A stretch of DNA of 55,278 nt from positions 1 to 55,278 of the forward strand of contig NZ_JACXAE010000120.1 of assembly GCF_014698965.1 (NCBI RefSeq), read 5' to 3'. Of this stretch, positions 23,217 through 32,333 are shown in pieces. The notes beneath the pieces are model-generated. The model made no database searches. It saw only the letters and a program-made list of their open reading frames with translations, and was not told the origin of the DNA. The position numbers and the translations under genes were made by a program. Position 1 is the first letter of the stretch; each line of letters begins with the position of its first letter. The DNA is from Iningainema tapete BLCC-T55. GTDB lineage: Bacteria; Cyanobacteriota; Cyanobacteriia; Cyanobacteriales; Nostocaceae.

Positions 23217-24698
23217 CTATTTCATCTTACATAAGAAAATAGCTCCTATCACCAAAAGCCCCCAAATAGAAACCGATTCAGGAACACTTTGTGGTGGTGA
23301 GATGTAACTTTGCGCCTTGTTCCAAGCAACTGCTGCAACTTTTCGCCCTAAGTTTCTTCCTTCTAAATTCCCATCCTCAAAGTGAATTCCACCGTAGAGA
23401 CGGGAAAGTCCAGCTTGATTAGCAGCCGTCGAAAAGGTATCCCAATACAAGGTGATATCAGTTGCAGGTCCAGTTTCAATAAAAGAAGTTCCTGCTAATT
23501 TTGTATAAGAAAAGCCAAAAGCATCACTGAGAGTAAACTGCTTTAAAATTTCCGTACTAGCAGCGCTAAAAGCACTGTGTCCTGATACGTATTCACCAAA
23601 AGCAGGAGTGGGAATGTAAGACTGCCAATTCTCGCCGTTGATTAGCCTAGCGCTACCCCATGTTTCCACCTGTTCACCGTTAAACAAGTAGCGAATGGCA
23701 GTGACAGGACGAACAGAATCGTAGGCAACTTTAGTATCCCAAGCGGCGATGCTAGCATCTAACTGAGCATTTGTCAGAGCAAAGAATAGCTTGACATCAT
23801 CATCTAGGTCGTGACTGTCTCGTTGTGAGATAAACTGAGCTAACAGGTTCCAGTGACCGGGAGGTGTTTCTGAACCAGGTCCATCTGCCCAATACTCTGC
23901 GATCGCCTTATGTTCATCAGTCAGGTTGGCACTTAGATTGAGAATTTGCTCAGCCTGCTGCCTATATCCTTCGGGATCGTCCGAGAGCGTTAACGGAGCA
24001 TCTGGTCGAAATTGCGCACCGTTGGTGAGGGCAAAGGGAGTTACTAATCCCCAGTGAGGAGTGAGAAACTTTTGCTCTTGTGTACCTCCTCTACCATCCC
24101 AGATGCGCAAAGGCTGCCAACGACTGGGATCGACTAGGGTGTCAGCAGTATTTATCGAGGTATAGCCAGTGTAATCGGAGTAAGCACCAGGATGTAAATC
24201 TCCTAATTGATTTGAGCCATCTCGATGCCGAAAATCTAGCAAGGCTTGTGCTGCTGCGTTACCGATTCCGGTAGCGGTAGTAGTGTCACTATTCGTATCA
24301 GTGGGGTCGTAACCGAGGCTAGCCATCACATGATTAAATTTTGTTACTTCTTGTGGAAATAAGTCCACCAATGTGCGGTATGCAGCGTAACTGATTGCCT
24401 TGTTTTTGTTTTCTAGAGTATTTTCTGACTCTGGACGTTGTAGAGTGTCACCAAAAGTGGTGCTAATTGCTACTGGATTGTAGGTTGACCACGCATCGTA
24501 GATACTAGTATGTGTTATTGCCAAGGCACGAGCTGCGATCGGCGGAGTAGAGCGGGTATCACGAATTGCTTGTAAAGCCGCTTTATTCCATTCAATCACA
24601 GTATTTGTTGTCTGGCTTGTCGTCAGGGTAGCTGCTTTCACGCCACTACCGAGCAGTAGAGTGCCGGCTACTATCCCCAGCGGTATGCTAATTTTCAT
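23217..24698 (-). CDS. Vanadium-dependent haloperoxidase-like (PAP2 superfamily) protein
   Basis: 493 residues. Signal peptide ending around GSGVKA; the vanadate/phosphate-binding motifs are all present: K...RP (KVAYDSVRPVTAIRYL near 321), SGH (VSGHSAFSAAS near 370) and SRxxGGIH (SRLYGGIHFEDG near 430). The last His is the vanadate-coordinating or phosphatase nucleophile. The C-terminus SVPESVSIWGLLVIGAIFLC resembles a PEP-CTERM anchor. It could oxidise halides with H2O2 or act as an acid phosphatase; sequence alone cannot tell. A 13/14 Zur-like box is 114 bases upstream. Confidence 0.88.
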   Translation of the reverse strand: MKISIPLGIVAGTLLLGSGVKAATLTTSQTTNTVIEWNKAALQAIRDTRSTPPIAARALAITHTSIYDAWSTYNPVAISTTFGDTLQRPESENTLENKNKAISYAAYRTLVDLFPQEVTKFNHVMASLGYDPTDTNSDTTTATGIGNAAAQALLDFRHRDGSNQLGDLHPGAYSDYTGYTSINTADTLVDPSRWQPLRIWDGRGGTQEQKFLTPHWGLVTPFALTNGAQFRPDAPLTLSDDPEGYRQQAEQILNLSANLTDEHKAIAEYWADGPGSETPPGHWNLLAQFISQRDSHDLDDDVKLFFALTNAQLDASIAAWDTKVAYDSVRPVTAIRYLFNGEQVETWGSARLINGENWQSYIPTPAFGEYVSGHSAFSAASTEILKQFTLSDAFGFSYTKLAGTSFIETGPATDITLYWDTFSTAANQAGLSRLYGGIHFEDGNLEGRNLGRKVAAVAWNKAQSYISPPQSVPESVSIWGLLVIGAIFLCKMK

Positions 24699-24811
24699 CT
24701 GGTTTATCTATAATTTTTACAAATAGCAATTCCTAGTTGTCTCTTAGGTCTAATACAACTGGACAAAACCGGAAAATCCCGATTCGGGCATTTGCTATAT
24801 ACAAGAATTAA

Positions 24812-24826
24812 CGATAATCATTATCA
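24812..24826. promoter_or_regulatory. Zur-like box in haloperoxidase/S4 divergent region
   Basis: CGATAATCATTATCA, 13 of 14 arm positions matching the 7-1-7 consensus. It lies 114 bases upstream of the haloperoxidase and 100 bases upstream of the S4 gene. The first is the likelier target, given its neighbours. Confidence 0.7.
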
Positions 24827-24926
24827 ACCGCGATAGTACAGCATTGATCGTACATTGATGTAATACTTAACAAAATCGGTACGTCTTTGATGACTTATAC
24901 GTTAAAGTTTTTGTGCAGCACCAATT

Positions 24927-25136
24927 ATGAAGACAAGTAACAACACGATTAAACTCGACCAATTTCTTAAATTAGTGGGTGTAGCGCCCACTGGCGGACA
25001 AGCTAAATTAATGATTCAAGGTGGTGAGGTCAAAGTTAATGATACACAGGAAACGCGACGAGGACGGCAATTAGTTTCAGGCGATCGCGTCACAGTAGGA
25101 GAACAAACTTTTGAGGTGGAATTGAACGATTTTTAA
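24927..25136 (+). CDS. S4-domain RNA-binding protein (YaaA/YbcJ type)
   Basis: 69 residues, essentially one S4 domain: KLDQFLKLVGVAPTGGQAK, then LMIQGGEVKVNDTQETRRGR and VSGDRV. This alpha-L fold binds structured RNA such as rRNA. The length and the 'GGEVKVN..xETRRGRxLxxGD' core match the stand-alone YaaA/YbcJ group. It is followed by a hairpin terminator and appears monocistronic. Confidence 0.9.
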   Translation: MKTSNNTIKLDQFLKLVGVAPTGGQAKLMIQGGEVKVNDTQETRRGRQLVSGDRVTVGEQTFEVELNDF

Positions 25137-25143
25137 AATGATA

Positions 25144-25175
25144 ATAGCGCTACCCTGACTACAGAGCAGCGCTAT
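25144..25175. terminator. Hairpin terminator after S4 gene
   Basis: ATAGCGCT pairs with AGCGCTAT around a 16-base loop, followed by AAATTTAATTAAATT. It lies eight bases after the S4 stop. Confidence 0.5.
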
Positions 25176-25252
25176 AAATTTAATTAAATTCAGGGAGAAA
25201 AAATAGTTAAGCTTCCCTGAGGTTTACTATGAATTGAATGAGATTTAAATAC

Positions 25253-25525
25253 TTAAACAGTGGTTCTGCGAGTTACTAAGTTCCAAATGAAAACTGCAAC
25301 AATGGCACCCAGAACGGCAACGGCAACACCGGGAATGCTGAGAGTAGGAGCCGCTAATGCAAATTGTCCCGTGCTAAAGAATACACCCAAACTACCACCG
25401 ACAAAAGCACCGATGATTCCTAGCAAGATTGTTCCCAAGAAACCACCACCTTGATGACCGGGGTAGATAGCTTTAGCGATCGCACCCGCCAAAAGACCTA
25501 AAACAATCCAAGCAAGAAAGTTCAT
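25253..25525 (-). CDS. GlsB/YeaQ/YmgE-family membrane protein
   Basis: 90 residues from the ATG at 25525; the frame is open 25 codons further upstream but the family begins MNFLAWIVLGLLAGAIAK. Three Gly/Ala-rich transmembrane helices with the hallmark YPGHQGGGFLGTILLGIIGA motif of the 'transglycosylase-associated' proteins. Its role is generally linked to envelope stress; the molecular function is unknown. Confidence 0.88.
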   Translation of the reverse strand: MNFLAWIVLGLLAGAIAKAIYPGHQGGGFLGTILLGIIGAFVGGSLGVFFSTGQFALAAPTLSIPGVAVAVLGAIVAVFIWNLVTRRTTV

Positions 25526-25646
25526 TGTTCTTAATTTGGTAAACGTTTTTATCTGACAGTTACAGAATAACAATTCAAATATTAGTATCTCCTCTGTCAT
25601 GAGTACTAATTATTAATAGCCATAAGGAATAGTTGAATAGCTAAGA

Positions 25647-25683
25647 AAAAGCTCCTAGCTAGGTCTTTGGACTAGGAGCTTTT
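25647..25683. terminator. Strong intrinsic terminator
   Basis: AAAAGCTCCTAG pairs with CTAGGAGCTTTT around a 13-base loop, with T-runs on both strands. It lies downstream of the beta-helix gene (minus strand) and would end that transcript before the GlsB-like gene. Confidence 0.8.
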
Positions 25684-25778
25684 AAATTCATTGCTTGGTA
25701 ATTGCAGTATATGCCTTTCTAATTATCTCTCTCCTCTACTAGAAGAATTAAGTCCAAACAATGTTCTCAACTCCAACC

Positions 25779-27560
25779 TTAAAACTCATAAGCACCTATA
25801 TCAGCCGCACCACCTTTATTACGTGGTACACCGTCCTTATCGAGTTGTGCATATTTACCAATTTCCGCAGAGCCAGTATTAATTGCTGGTGAACCAGAAG
25901 AGAGACGGAAATTATTACCATCTAAATTAGTAAATCCAACCGATGGAACTTTCGTATTGTCTTTAACTTTGGCGTTATCAACTCTACTTCCTCCTTCATA
26001 AAGCTTCTCAAATCTATCTGTAAATAAGTTACGATCCAAAGTCAAATTGCTCATATCTTCAACAAACCCATTTCGGTAAGTGCTATTAGCAAAGATATTG
26101 TTGCGCAACACTACGTCACGAGGTTTATAACCGCCGGTGTAATCAGCGCCATCGATGTAAAAAGCTTGGACATTTTTGGCAACAGTATTGTTGACAATCT
26201 CAACATTACGAACATTATTGGTGACAGTAATTCCGCGACCTCCATTCACTCCCTGCTGTCCATTTCCATAGACAATGTTGTTGTATACTCTGATATCATA
26301 TACATCGCCTTGATTAGGAACTTCATCAGCAATCAAAATACCATCAGCGGTATTGTTGAAGACAACATTGTTGTAGATATCAATGTTAAAGGAATTAGCA
26401 CGGTTGCCATCAACGTAGAGAGCGGGACCACCATTGTAGCCTCTGGGTGTACCAGAAACTAGCGCTTGACCAGAGATGACGTTATCGTGAACTGAGCCAT
26501 TGCGGGAACCTGTTTTGATATCAAGACCCTCGCGTTTGCCTTCTTTGAGAGTATTATTAGCTACCTCAAATCCATCAACACCCCAAATACTGAGAGCCTC
26601 CTGTGTTCCATTTTGATCATTACCGCCCTGCCATCTCCAGTTAGCTCGTTCGATAGTGTTGTTAAGTACCTTAATATTTTTACTGGTTACTTCGCTTTCC
26701 CCACCATCATAGTAAGTTTCAGGCATAACGATGATACCTGAGGCACCAGTCTCGTAGGTACGATTGTTTTGAACAATCATGTTGTTGGCATCACGCAAAG
26801 CGATTCCCGCCCAAGAGGTGTTCTCAATCCGGAAGCCATCAATAACCCAAAAGCCCTTATTAGCTGACTGGATCACTCCTTCTCGAAAACCGCCATTGAT
26901 GGGATCAGGATCGCGCAATGTCACATTACCATTGGCTTTAAGTGTGATATGACCAGACTCACTATTACCAGATTTACCAAGGGTAATTAGCTCACTATAA
27001 GTACCTGGTTGAACCAAAACAGTATCACCTGGCTTGATTGAAGATTTTTCACTCACCGCATAGTTAACCGTTTTCCAAGGTTTATCGCTTGTACCTGGAT
27101 TGTCATCACTACCATTGGGTGAGACGTAATACACTTTGCCAGAACTGTTAGTTGGTGCTCCGGGAGAAAGAGGCGATGGTGATGGAGTCTCTAAATTTTG
27201 CACCTCTGCCTTGACCAAATTAGCATCATTGAATCCAGGTGCGATCGCGCCACTGTCGAGGATATTTTTGTCTCCGATTAGAAGATCTGTATTTTTCTCA
27301 CCATAGAGCTTTTCATTGGTATAGTTACCACGAGCAAACATGATATTGCCCTTGTTACCATCAATCAGCTCATCTTTCACATCTCCTATGAGCGTGTTAT
27401 TGCCACCACTCCAAGTATTGATATCCTCTGGTGTACCTAAACCACCCCCACCAGATGCATTGACATTATCGTTAGGTTCTAAAGGATTGCGAGGCGTAAC
27501 TACAGCATCGAAGTTGTGAGCTACACAGCCAGCAAGCACATTAGGTTCAGTCAAGTTCAT
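25779..27560 (-). CDS. Parallel beta-helix (DUF1565-type) protein
   Basis: 593 residues. Residues 1-110 include acidic Gly/Asn motifs (GGNNTLIGDVKDELIDGNKG) like worn RTX nonapeptides, then a Pro/Ser linker. From KVYYVSPNGSDDNPGTSDKP (near 143) onward comes the DUF1565 start followed by a right-handed beta-helix with many NN-turns (VQNNRTYE, VLNNTIERA, VYNNIVYG). It ends in DIGAYEF, a common tail of these proteins. No classical signal peptide; the RTX-like part suggests type I secretion. Related folds are polysaccharide lyases or epimerases, but no catalytic residues could be assigned. Confidence 0.8.
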   Translation of the reverse strand: MNLTEPNVLAGCVAHNFDAVVTPRNPLEPNDNVNASGGGGLGTPEDINTWSGGNNTLIGDVKDELIDGNKGNIMFARGNYTNEKLYGEKNTDLLIGDKNILDSGAIAPGFNDANLVKAEVQNLETPSPSPLSPGAPTNSSGKVYYVSPNGSDDNPGTSDKPWKTVNYAVSEKSSIKPGDTVLVQPGTYSELITLGKSGNSESGHITLKANGNVTLRDPDPINGGFREGVIQSANKGFWVIDGFRIENTSWAGIALRDANNMIVQNNRTYETGASGIIVMPETYYDGGESEVTSKNIKVLNNTIERANWRWQGGNDQNGTQEALSIWGVDGFEVANNTLKEGKREGLDIKTGSRNGSVHDNVISGQALVSGTPRGYNGGPALYVDGNRANSFNIDIYNNVVFNNTADGILIADEVPNQGDVYDIRVYNNIVYGNGQQGVNGGRGITVTNNVRNVEIVNNTVAKNVQAFYIDGADYTGGYKPRDVVLRNNIFANSTYRNGFVEDMSNLTLDRNLFTDRFEKLYEGGSRVDNAKVKDNTKVPSVGFTNLDGNNFRLSSGSPAINTGSAEIGKYAQLDKDGVPRNKGGAADIGAYEF

Positions 27561-27816
27561 GATTTTGCCTCCATCTAGGTATGATTGTTGACACCAAGAA
27601 TGGTAGGACCCTGATTTAGAACAATGAGAAAAGCCTCAAAGCTATAGAGAGATTTAGTGATTAAACACTCTAGAAATTCAAAAATTTTTCTTGAGCGCAA
27701 ATAAATCTAAATTATTCTATCAAGAGTACAGTTGATCGCACAGATTTAAAGAATGAGTTTTTCTGGCTCTATTGAGTTTTTGGTGATAAGTAAAACTGAT
27801 ATTCAAAGAACCTTTT

Positions 27817-28221
27817 TTACCTAAATAATCGAGCTAAAATTACACCTAGCTGAACGCTGACAAGTCCGAGAAAAGCACTACCAGCCCAGTAAAAAATTGC
27901 TATTTCTGGGCTGCGTCTCAGTAGAGTCAGAGCATCTAAACCATAGGTGGAAAAGGTTGTGTAAGATCCTAAAAATCCCACTGCTACCAACAATCGGACT
28001 TCTGGGGGAATAATGGCAATTTGTTCCAATGTCACAGTGGTAAAGAACCCCATGACTAAGCACCCAGTTATGTTGATGAAAAAAGTACCGTATGGGAAAC
28101 TAGTACCGAAGTGCTGGGCAAACCACAAGCTCAAGTAGTAACGGGTTAAAGCTCCTGCTATTGCGCCTAAGCTTACGGCAATTGGGTTACGAATAGATGG
28201 TTGCTGAAGTAATTCTGGCAT
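27817..28221 (-). CDS. crcB: Fluoride-specific channel CrcB/Fluc
   Basis: 134 residues with four transmembrane helices. The family motifs are [21 protein letters not shown] (with the pore Asn) and [12 protein letters not shown] (Phe box and Na+ site). Works as a dual-topology dimer that exports fluoride. I looked upstream for a fluoride riboswitch and could not recognise one. Confidence 0.93.
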   Translation of the reverse strand: MPELLQQPSIRNPIAVSLGAIAGALTRYYLSLWFAQHFGTSFPYGTFFINITGCLVMGFFTTVTLEQIAIIPPEVRLLVAVGFLGSYTTFSTYGLDALTLLRRSPEIAIFYWAGSAFLGLVSVQLGVILARLFR

Positions 28222-28400
28222 AATTTTTAAGCTAGCGCGATCGCCGAAGCGCCATTTTGTTGTTACTTTGGTGGCGGCATTACCAAGAAACTGATGTAGG
28301 AATTAAGAAGTAATAAGTTTTCTGATTTATTATTTAAATTTGCGCTTTTTTATACAAATAAACAGTATCAATAATTTTTGTCGGAATAAAAATTGTCGTC

Positions 28401-28920
28401 ATGGGCATATTACTAGCTCTGATTTTAGTATCGCTTTTTATGAGCGTATTACTTTATTTACTGCTTAAACCTACCCGACTGCTATCAAAGTTTTCCAGGA
28501 CTATTAAAATTGCTGTAATGGTTGTTGTAGCAGTCATAAGTGGACACACTGTGTCGGCGCAGATTGCAGGACCTCCGCCACTGGCTTCACTCAAAACCGT
28601 GTCGGTTCCGGAGCCTGACAATCTCACAGACTTCATTAGAGACAGAACAGCCGCTATCGAGTTGGGAAAAGCTTTTTTCTGGGATATGCAGGTCGGGAGC
28701 GACGGGCGCAGGACATCTTCAACGGCGTGAATCCTTTTGGCTTAAGAGACCCCAATGCCTTTGTTGGCAAGGCAGACAACCCAAGTAAGCTAGAATTGGT
28801 CAAAGTCAGCCTCAAGAATTCGTCTTTAGCTTCCCAAGCGGTGGGTCCGCCACTCAGTTCCTTTGAGATGTCGGCTGACGGTCGCACCTTTGAGGAAATT
28901 GGCGATAAGTTTGGAGACAT
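28401..28920 (+). pseudogene. Decayed di-haem cytochrome c peroxidase/MauG-like gene
   Basis: The first part has an N-terminal membrane anchor and DFIRDRTAAIELGKAFFWDM followed by QVGSDG, the beginning of a MauG-type peroxidase. Immediately after this, where CxxCH should follow, the sequence jumps with a frame change to FNGVNPFGLRDPNAFVGKAD and then GPPLSSFEMSADGRTFEEIG. This comes from a later part of the protein. The first haem-binding motif is deleted, the second half is absent, and the remainder runs into the convergent Uma2 gene. Not functional. Confidence 0.75.
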
Positions 28921-28963
28921 CGAAAAGAAATCTAAGAGTGCTACCAAGGGTTTCTCTTACTGT

Positions 28964-29578
28964 TTACGAAGCCGCAGCAAAAATCTGTTGTGCACTAAGG
29001 TTCAGATGGGGGAAAGTTGGGGAGACAATTGGGGTGTTACCCCGGAACAATGTTCTTACATATTCCCCATCCACAAGTTCACACACAAAAAGAGCGGGTT
29101 GTTTGGGATTGCCGATAAAATCACGTCCGCCCAATGCGGCATAATCAGTTATCCAATATTCGGGAATGCCCATCTCTTCATAATCAGCAAATTTTTTATA
29201 GTAGTCATCGCGCCAATTTGTTGAGACAACTTCAATTACTAAAGGTATTGACGCTCCTTGGGTAACAGTTGACTCTTTTTCCCACAAGGGTTCATTGGGG
29301 AGATTCTCAGAATTGATCAACAAAATATCTGGGAAGTATCCCGAATCTTTTTCCAGCGGTTTAACTAATGCAGTTTTGGGTAGTAAATAAGGAACTCCCA
29401 AACTTCTAATTTGTAAAGCTAGCTCTAGCGTTAAAAAACTTGTAACCTTTTCGTGTTTCCCCGTTGGTTGCGACATTTCAACAATCACTCCATCATGTAG
29501 CTCGTAGCGCTTACCATCAATGGGGAGCCATGCGATAAATTCTTCATAGGTTACAAGTTTGGGTAAGGTAGTGGTCAT
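28964..29578 (-). CDS. Uma2-family (DUF820) restriction-like endonuclease
   Basis: 204 residues, typical for the family, which is hugely expanded in cyanobacteria. Motifs: YEEFIAWLPIDGKRYELHDG (start of fold), PDILLIN and IPLVIEVVSTNWRDDYYKK (D...ExK-like active site), YEEMGIPEYWITDY. Biological role not established; these genes are often mobile. It overlaps no intact gene but abuts the remnant peroxidase. Confidence 0.9.
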   Translation of the reverse strand: MTTTLPKLVTYEEFIAWLPIDGKRYELHDGVIVEMSQPTGKHEKVTSFLTLELALQIRSLGVPYLLPKTALVKPLEKDSGYFPDILLINSENLPNEPLWEKESTVTQGASIPLVIEVVSTNWRDDYYKKFADYEEMGIPEYWITDYAALGGRDFIGNPKQPALFVCELVDGEYVRTLFRGNTPIVSPTFPHLNLSAQQIFAAAS

Positions 29579-29738
29579 AATTAACGCGCTTATTTATTTG
29601 ACTTTACTAGCAAAGTAGGCAGAGGGATACTTGATCGCATTCATTATATCAATTGTGTTAACCCGTCCCTGACAATTGGAGGCAGGCAAGATGCCTACCC
29701 CATTCATAGTCATCTCTTAATTGTGCAACGCCGAAAAA

Positions 29739-30095
29739 TTAATATCTTTCTGTCGTAGCTATAGACCCGTTGCAGACGTAATCAGAACGAACCCAACCAT
29801 TTGCCCCAGTAACATTGTATCTGACTTTAAACCATACGAAACCATCTCGACCTTCTATGTTACCTAGCACGTCAATATTCGTTCGATTGGAAAGTTCCAT
29901 GATCTTTCTGTTGCTCTGGCTTGGTCCTGTACGCAGTGAGAGACGACCATTTGAGTTATTAGTACAAACATGAGCAACGTAATAACTTTCATTGGCGACT
30001 CTTGTTCCCCCAATTCCGGGACCGATTTCTTGTGCTGCTGCTGGTAATGCTGCTGATGTCAGAATTAATGCTCCTGTCAAAAAAGCCTTAAACAT
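29739..30095 (-). CDS. Secreted SH3-domain protein
   Basis: 118 residues. Signal peptide (ending ALPAAAQ) and a bacterial SH3-type domain: NGRLSLRTGPSQSNRKIMEL, then GFVWFKVRYNVTGANGWVRS. Two Cys (HVC, DYVC) could form a disulfide. Likely periplasmic and cell-wall associated. Possibly related in role to the next upstream gene, an L,D-transpeptidase. Confidence 0.85.
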   Translation of the reverse strand: MFKAFLTGALILTSAALPAAAQEIGPGIGGTRVANESYYVAHVCTNNSNGRLSLRTGPSQSNRKIMELSNRTNIDVLGNIEGRDGFVWFKVRYNVTGANGWVRSDYVCNGSIATTERY

Positions 30096-30156
30096 GGTTG
30101 ATGCTCCTTAATCTTCAGAGTGATTGATTTGGAAGTAAAGTCAAAAAAGTAGAAAA

Positions 30157-30819
30157 TTACCGAATAGCAACATCAAGAAATTGAGGTTTGTAGGTATAAA
30201 CGTATTCTAATACCTGGCTCAAATCCTCACGGTTTGTTAATCCGACACATCCTGATGTACCATCTTCGCCATTGTTTTTCTCAAAAGAAGGGTCGTAATG
30301 AATACCTAAGGAAGAACGACCAGTAGCAAATAGAGGCTGTATGGGAAGAAAGCGATCGCCTGCTTCAGGGATTGAGCCGCGAGTTACTAAATATCCAACT
30401 TGGTATCTTCCATCAGGCAATGGTGCTTCTGTTCCAGATTTGTTCCGATTTCTGTCTTGGGTATAAGCCCTACCAGATACAGTCATGTAACTACCAACTA
30501 ACTGCCCATTTGCGAATAAACGCAATTCATAGAGCGGATTTCCTAATGAATTTACCTGCCCTGTAGGGATGAGATTCATGTAATTACCATTTCCGTAAAA
30601 CGCTGGACCAGTTGATATTTTTTGTGACTTACGATTACCCTTACTCAACTTCTGGCTAGTGAAATTTTGCGATACCTCAGATATAAAATCAGCCGTATTT
30701 TTGATATTGGCAGATGATTCCTCCGAATCGATATTTTTCGGTACTTTAATTTCTGCATTTGCATTGCAACTTGCAAAAGCTATACAGGTTAAAGATATCA
30801 GGATGGGTCGAAACAACAT
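30157..30819 (-). CDS. L,D-transpeptidase (YkuD family)
   Basis: 220 residues. N-terminal signal or lipoprotein-like sequence (ISLTCIAFASCNANAE, lipobox-like Cys). The catalytic motif is GIHYDPSFEKNNGEDGTSGC (His...Ser-Gly-Cys), with Cys near residue 191. Such enzymes make 3-3 peptidoglycan cross-links or attach proteins to the wall. The TSGCVGLTN tail matches the family's S-x-G-C-[IV] pattern loosely (SGCVGL), and the length is usual. Confidence 0.85.
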   Translation of the reverse strand: MLFRPILISLTCIAFASCNANAEIKVPKNIDSEESSANIKNTADFISEVSQNFTSQKLSKGNRKSQKISTGPAFYGNGNYMNLIPTGQVNSLGNPLYELRLFANGQLVGSYMTVSGRAYTQDRNRNKSGTEAPLPDGRYQVGYLVTRGSIPEAGDRFLPIQPLFATGRSSLGIHYDPSFEKNNGEDGTSGCVGLTNREDLSQVLEYVYTYKPQFLDVAIR

Positions 30820-30856
30820 GAAATTTTCTCCGCCTGTTTGCTTGTTTCGACTATAA

Positions 30857-31550
30857 ACGGGCTGATAAGTTTAGAACATGAGAAATTATTCTGATTTTTT
30901 ATATGAAGAAAATTTATATATAATTTAGTAAAAAAACAATTTTCAGAGTTATATAACGAGTAGTACTTAAATAGAAATCAACTTGTACACAATAAAAATA
31001 AGTATGTTAATCATTTTTAGTCAAAGAATTTATCTGAACTTAAAATTATGAAAAAGAACGAGATACCAAGCCATCTAGACGATTTTATTTGGACATAAAA
31101 AAGTTTTGATGAATTTTATTTTGAGAAATTCATATTCACTACCTACGTAATTGAACTTTTTAGAAATGATTTTTTGTATCTTGACATACCTAAGTATTGA
31201 TGGTTTTGACCCAGCTTTCCGACTTCTGATAGGATACAGCCGTATTCAAGCTCCAGCATCACGGTATGGCGTCTTAATTACGAATTACGAATTACGAATT
31301 GCAGCGGAAGCAGATCGTATTCTCGTTTCCAAGCTCAGATGCTCTTGCGTAATTTAGAATGGAACAATAGCAGTGAATGTAGGCAAAACTTACAGCTAAT
31401 AAGCGCGGGATCTTCGACAATCTATCAGTTACGTCGCCCCAAGCGAAACTTATACCTAAAATCTACCACCATTAAAGCTAGCAATAGCAGTCAATTTAAG
31501 TAAAAGAAAAGAAACTGTCAATCGCTTCCTGACTTGGTTAAATACCGAAG
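30857..31550. other. Long AT-rich intergenic region without a recognised gene
   Basis: About 690 bases. It includes three tandem AATTACG heptamers (31276-31300) and scattered short frames that do not look like proteins. No RNA structure, operator or transposon end was recognised. The right end grades into the low-confidence frame at 31551. Confidence 0.5.
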
Positions 31551-31817
31551 GTGTGCAGCTTTTTACTGATGATGGAGAGGTGGTTACATTCTGCGATCGC
31601 ATTCTCGCGCTACGAAGAAATCCACCATCTTTGCACAACTATCCTGAACGCGCAAAATCTGGCTGCTCTAACTCAAAAACGCTGGAAGTACAAACTTAGT
31701 AGTCAAAGCGCCCAACAACTCATAGAAACACTAGAAGATGCGATCTTCGCTCATCCGATGTTCCTACAAGAATCAGATGACATGAGTGTAATTAATTCTG
31801 TCGCCACCCCAGTCTAA
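31551..31817 (+). CDS. Doubtful small ORF or gene remnant
   Basis: 88 codons from ATG. The C-terminal part (NLAALTQKRWKYKLSSQSAQ, QLIETLEDAIFAHPMFLQES) has a protein-like composition, but the N-terminal part does not. An overlapping frame is also open upstream (ETVNRFLTWLNTEGVQLFTD), which suggests a frameshifted remnant. No family recognised and no clear Shine-Dalgarno sequence. Confidence 0.3.
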   Translation: MCSFLLMMERWLHSAIAFSRYEEIHHLCTTILNAQNLAALTQKRWKYKLSSQSAQQLIETLEDAIFAHPMFLQESDDMSVINSVATPV

Positions 31818-31967
31818 AGTGTGAGGCAAAATAATAGCTTGAAATACACATCTTGTGGGGTAGCTTCTAGCCTGCCCCGGAAGGCGAAGATGCTCACCCC
31901 ACTAGAAAAATTGTCTACTGCATTCAATTAAGAACCGCTATGTTGTGGCATAATTGGTTTTTTTAGG

Positions 31968-32333
31968 TCATTCGCCCAAAGTCAACACCCCTGACGGCAT
32001 ATCCACCAACAACCGCCGTGTCTTCAACCATCTTAGACCGAGCAAAACTTCGGGTACTCCTTGTCCTACGTGAACGGGAATATCAAATTCTTGTTCATCA
32101 ATTCGTATCTTACCAGCATGGATATTAAAATCGAAATCTCCCCGTGCGGTTCGCATTGTTTGTCGCTCCAAGCGAAGCCAATCAAGTGCATCTACATCCT
32201 GGTTATCAATCGCCAGCCAATACGAAAAACCTGTATCAAGCATTGCATCGACTGGTATTTCTAATCCGTCACTAGCTATCAATTCTATCTCAAAAAATAA
32301 TCCATCCTCATCACCAAAAAACCCGGAAATCAT
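31968..32333 (-). CDS. Clan AA (retropepsin-like) aspartic protease
   Basis: 121 residues starting at the ATG of an ATGA overlap with the previous gene (a start four codons upstream is possible but lies inside that gene). It begins MISGFFGDEDGLFFEIEL, then AMLDTGFSYWLAID, where DTG(F) is the retropepsin-type active site. The C-terminus VLLGLRWLKTRRLLVDM is the flap-like end seen in these small proteins. Probably active as a homodimer. Translational coupling to the 105-residue gene suggests joint function, perhaps toxin-antitoxin-like; this is inference. Confidence 0.85.
   Translation of the reverse strand: MISGFFGDEDGLFFEIELIASDGLEIPVDAMLDTGFSYWLAIDNQDVDALDWLRLERQTMRTARGDFDFNIHAGKIRIDEQEFDIPVHVGQGVPEVLLGLRWLKTRRLLVDMPSGVLTLGE

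Noticed and set aside
14700-24830. Interpreting the inverted repeats as Fur boxes.
   Set aside because: Not excluded, but the 7-1-7 spacing and the All3515-like gene favour Zur; kept as the stated alternative rather than the main call.
28222-28300. Possible fluoride riboswitch upstream of crcB.
   Set aside because: I could not match the conserved pseudoknot sequence (GGxGAUG...CUGAUG) in the leader; only a HIP1 site and GC-rich segment are present.
31151-31357. A 68-codon frame in the long intergenic region.
   Set aside because: It covers the AATTACG tandem repeat and shows no protein-like conservation pattern or ribosome-binding site.
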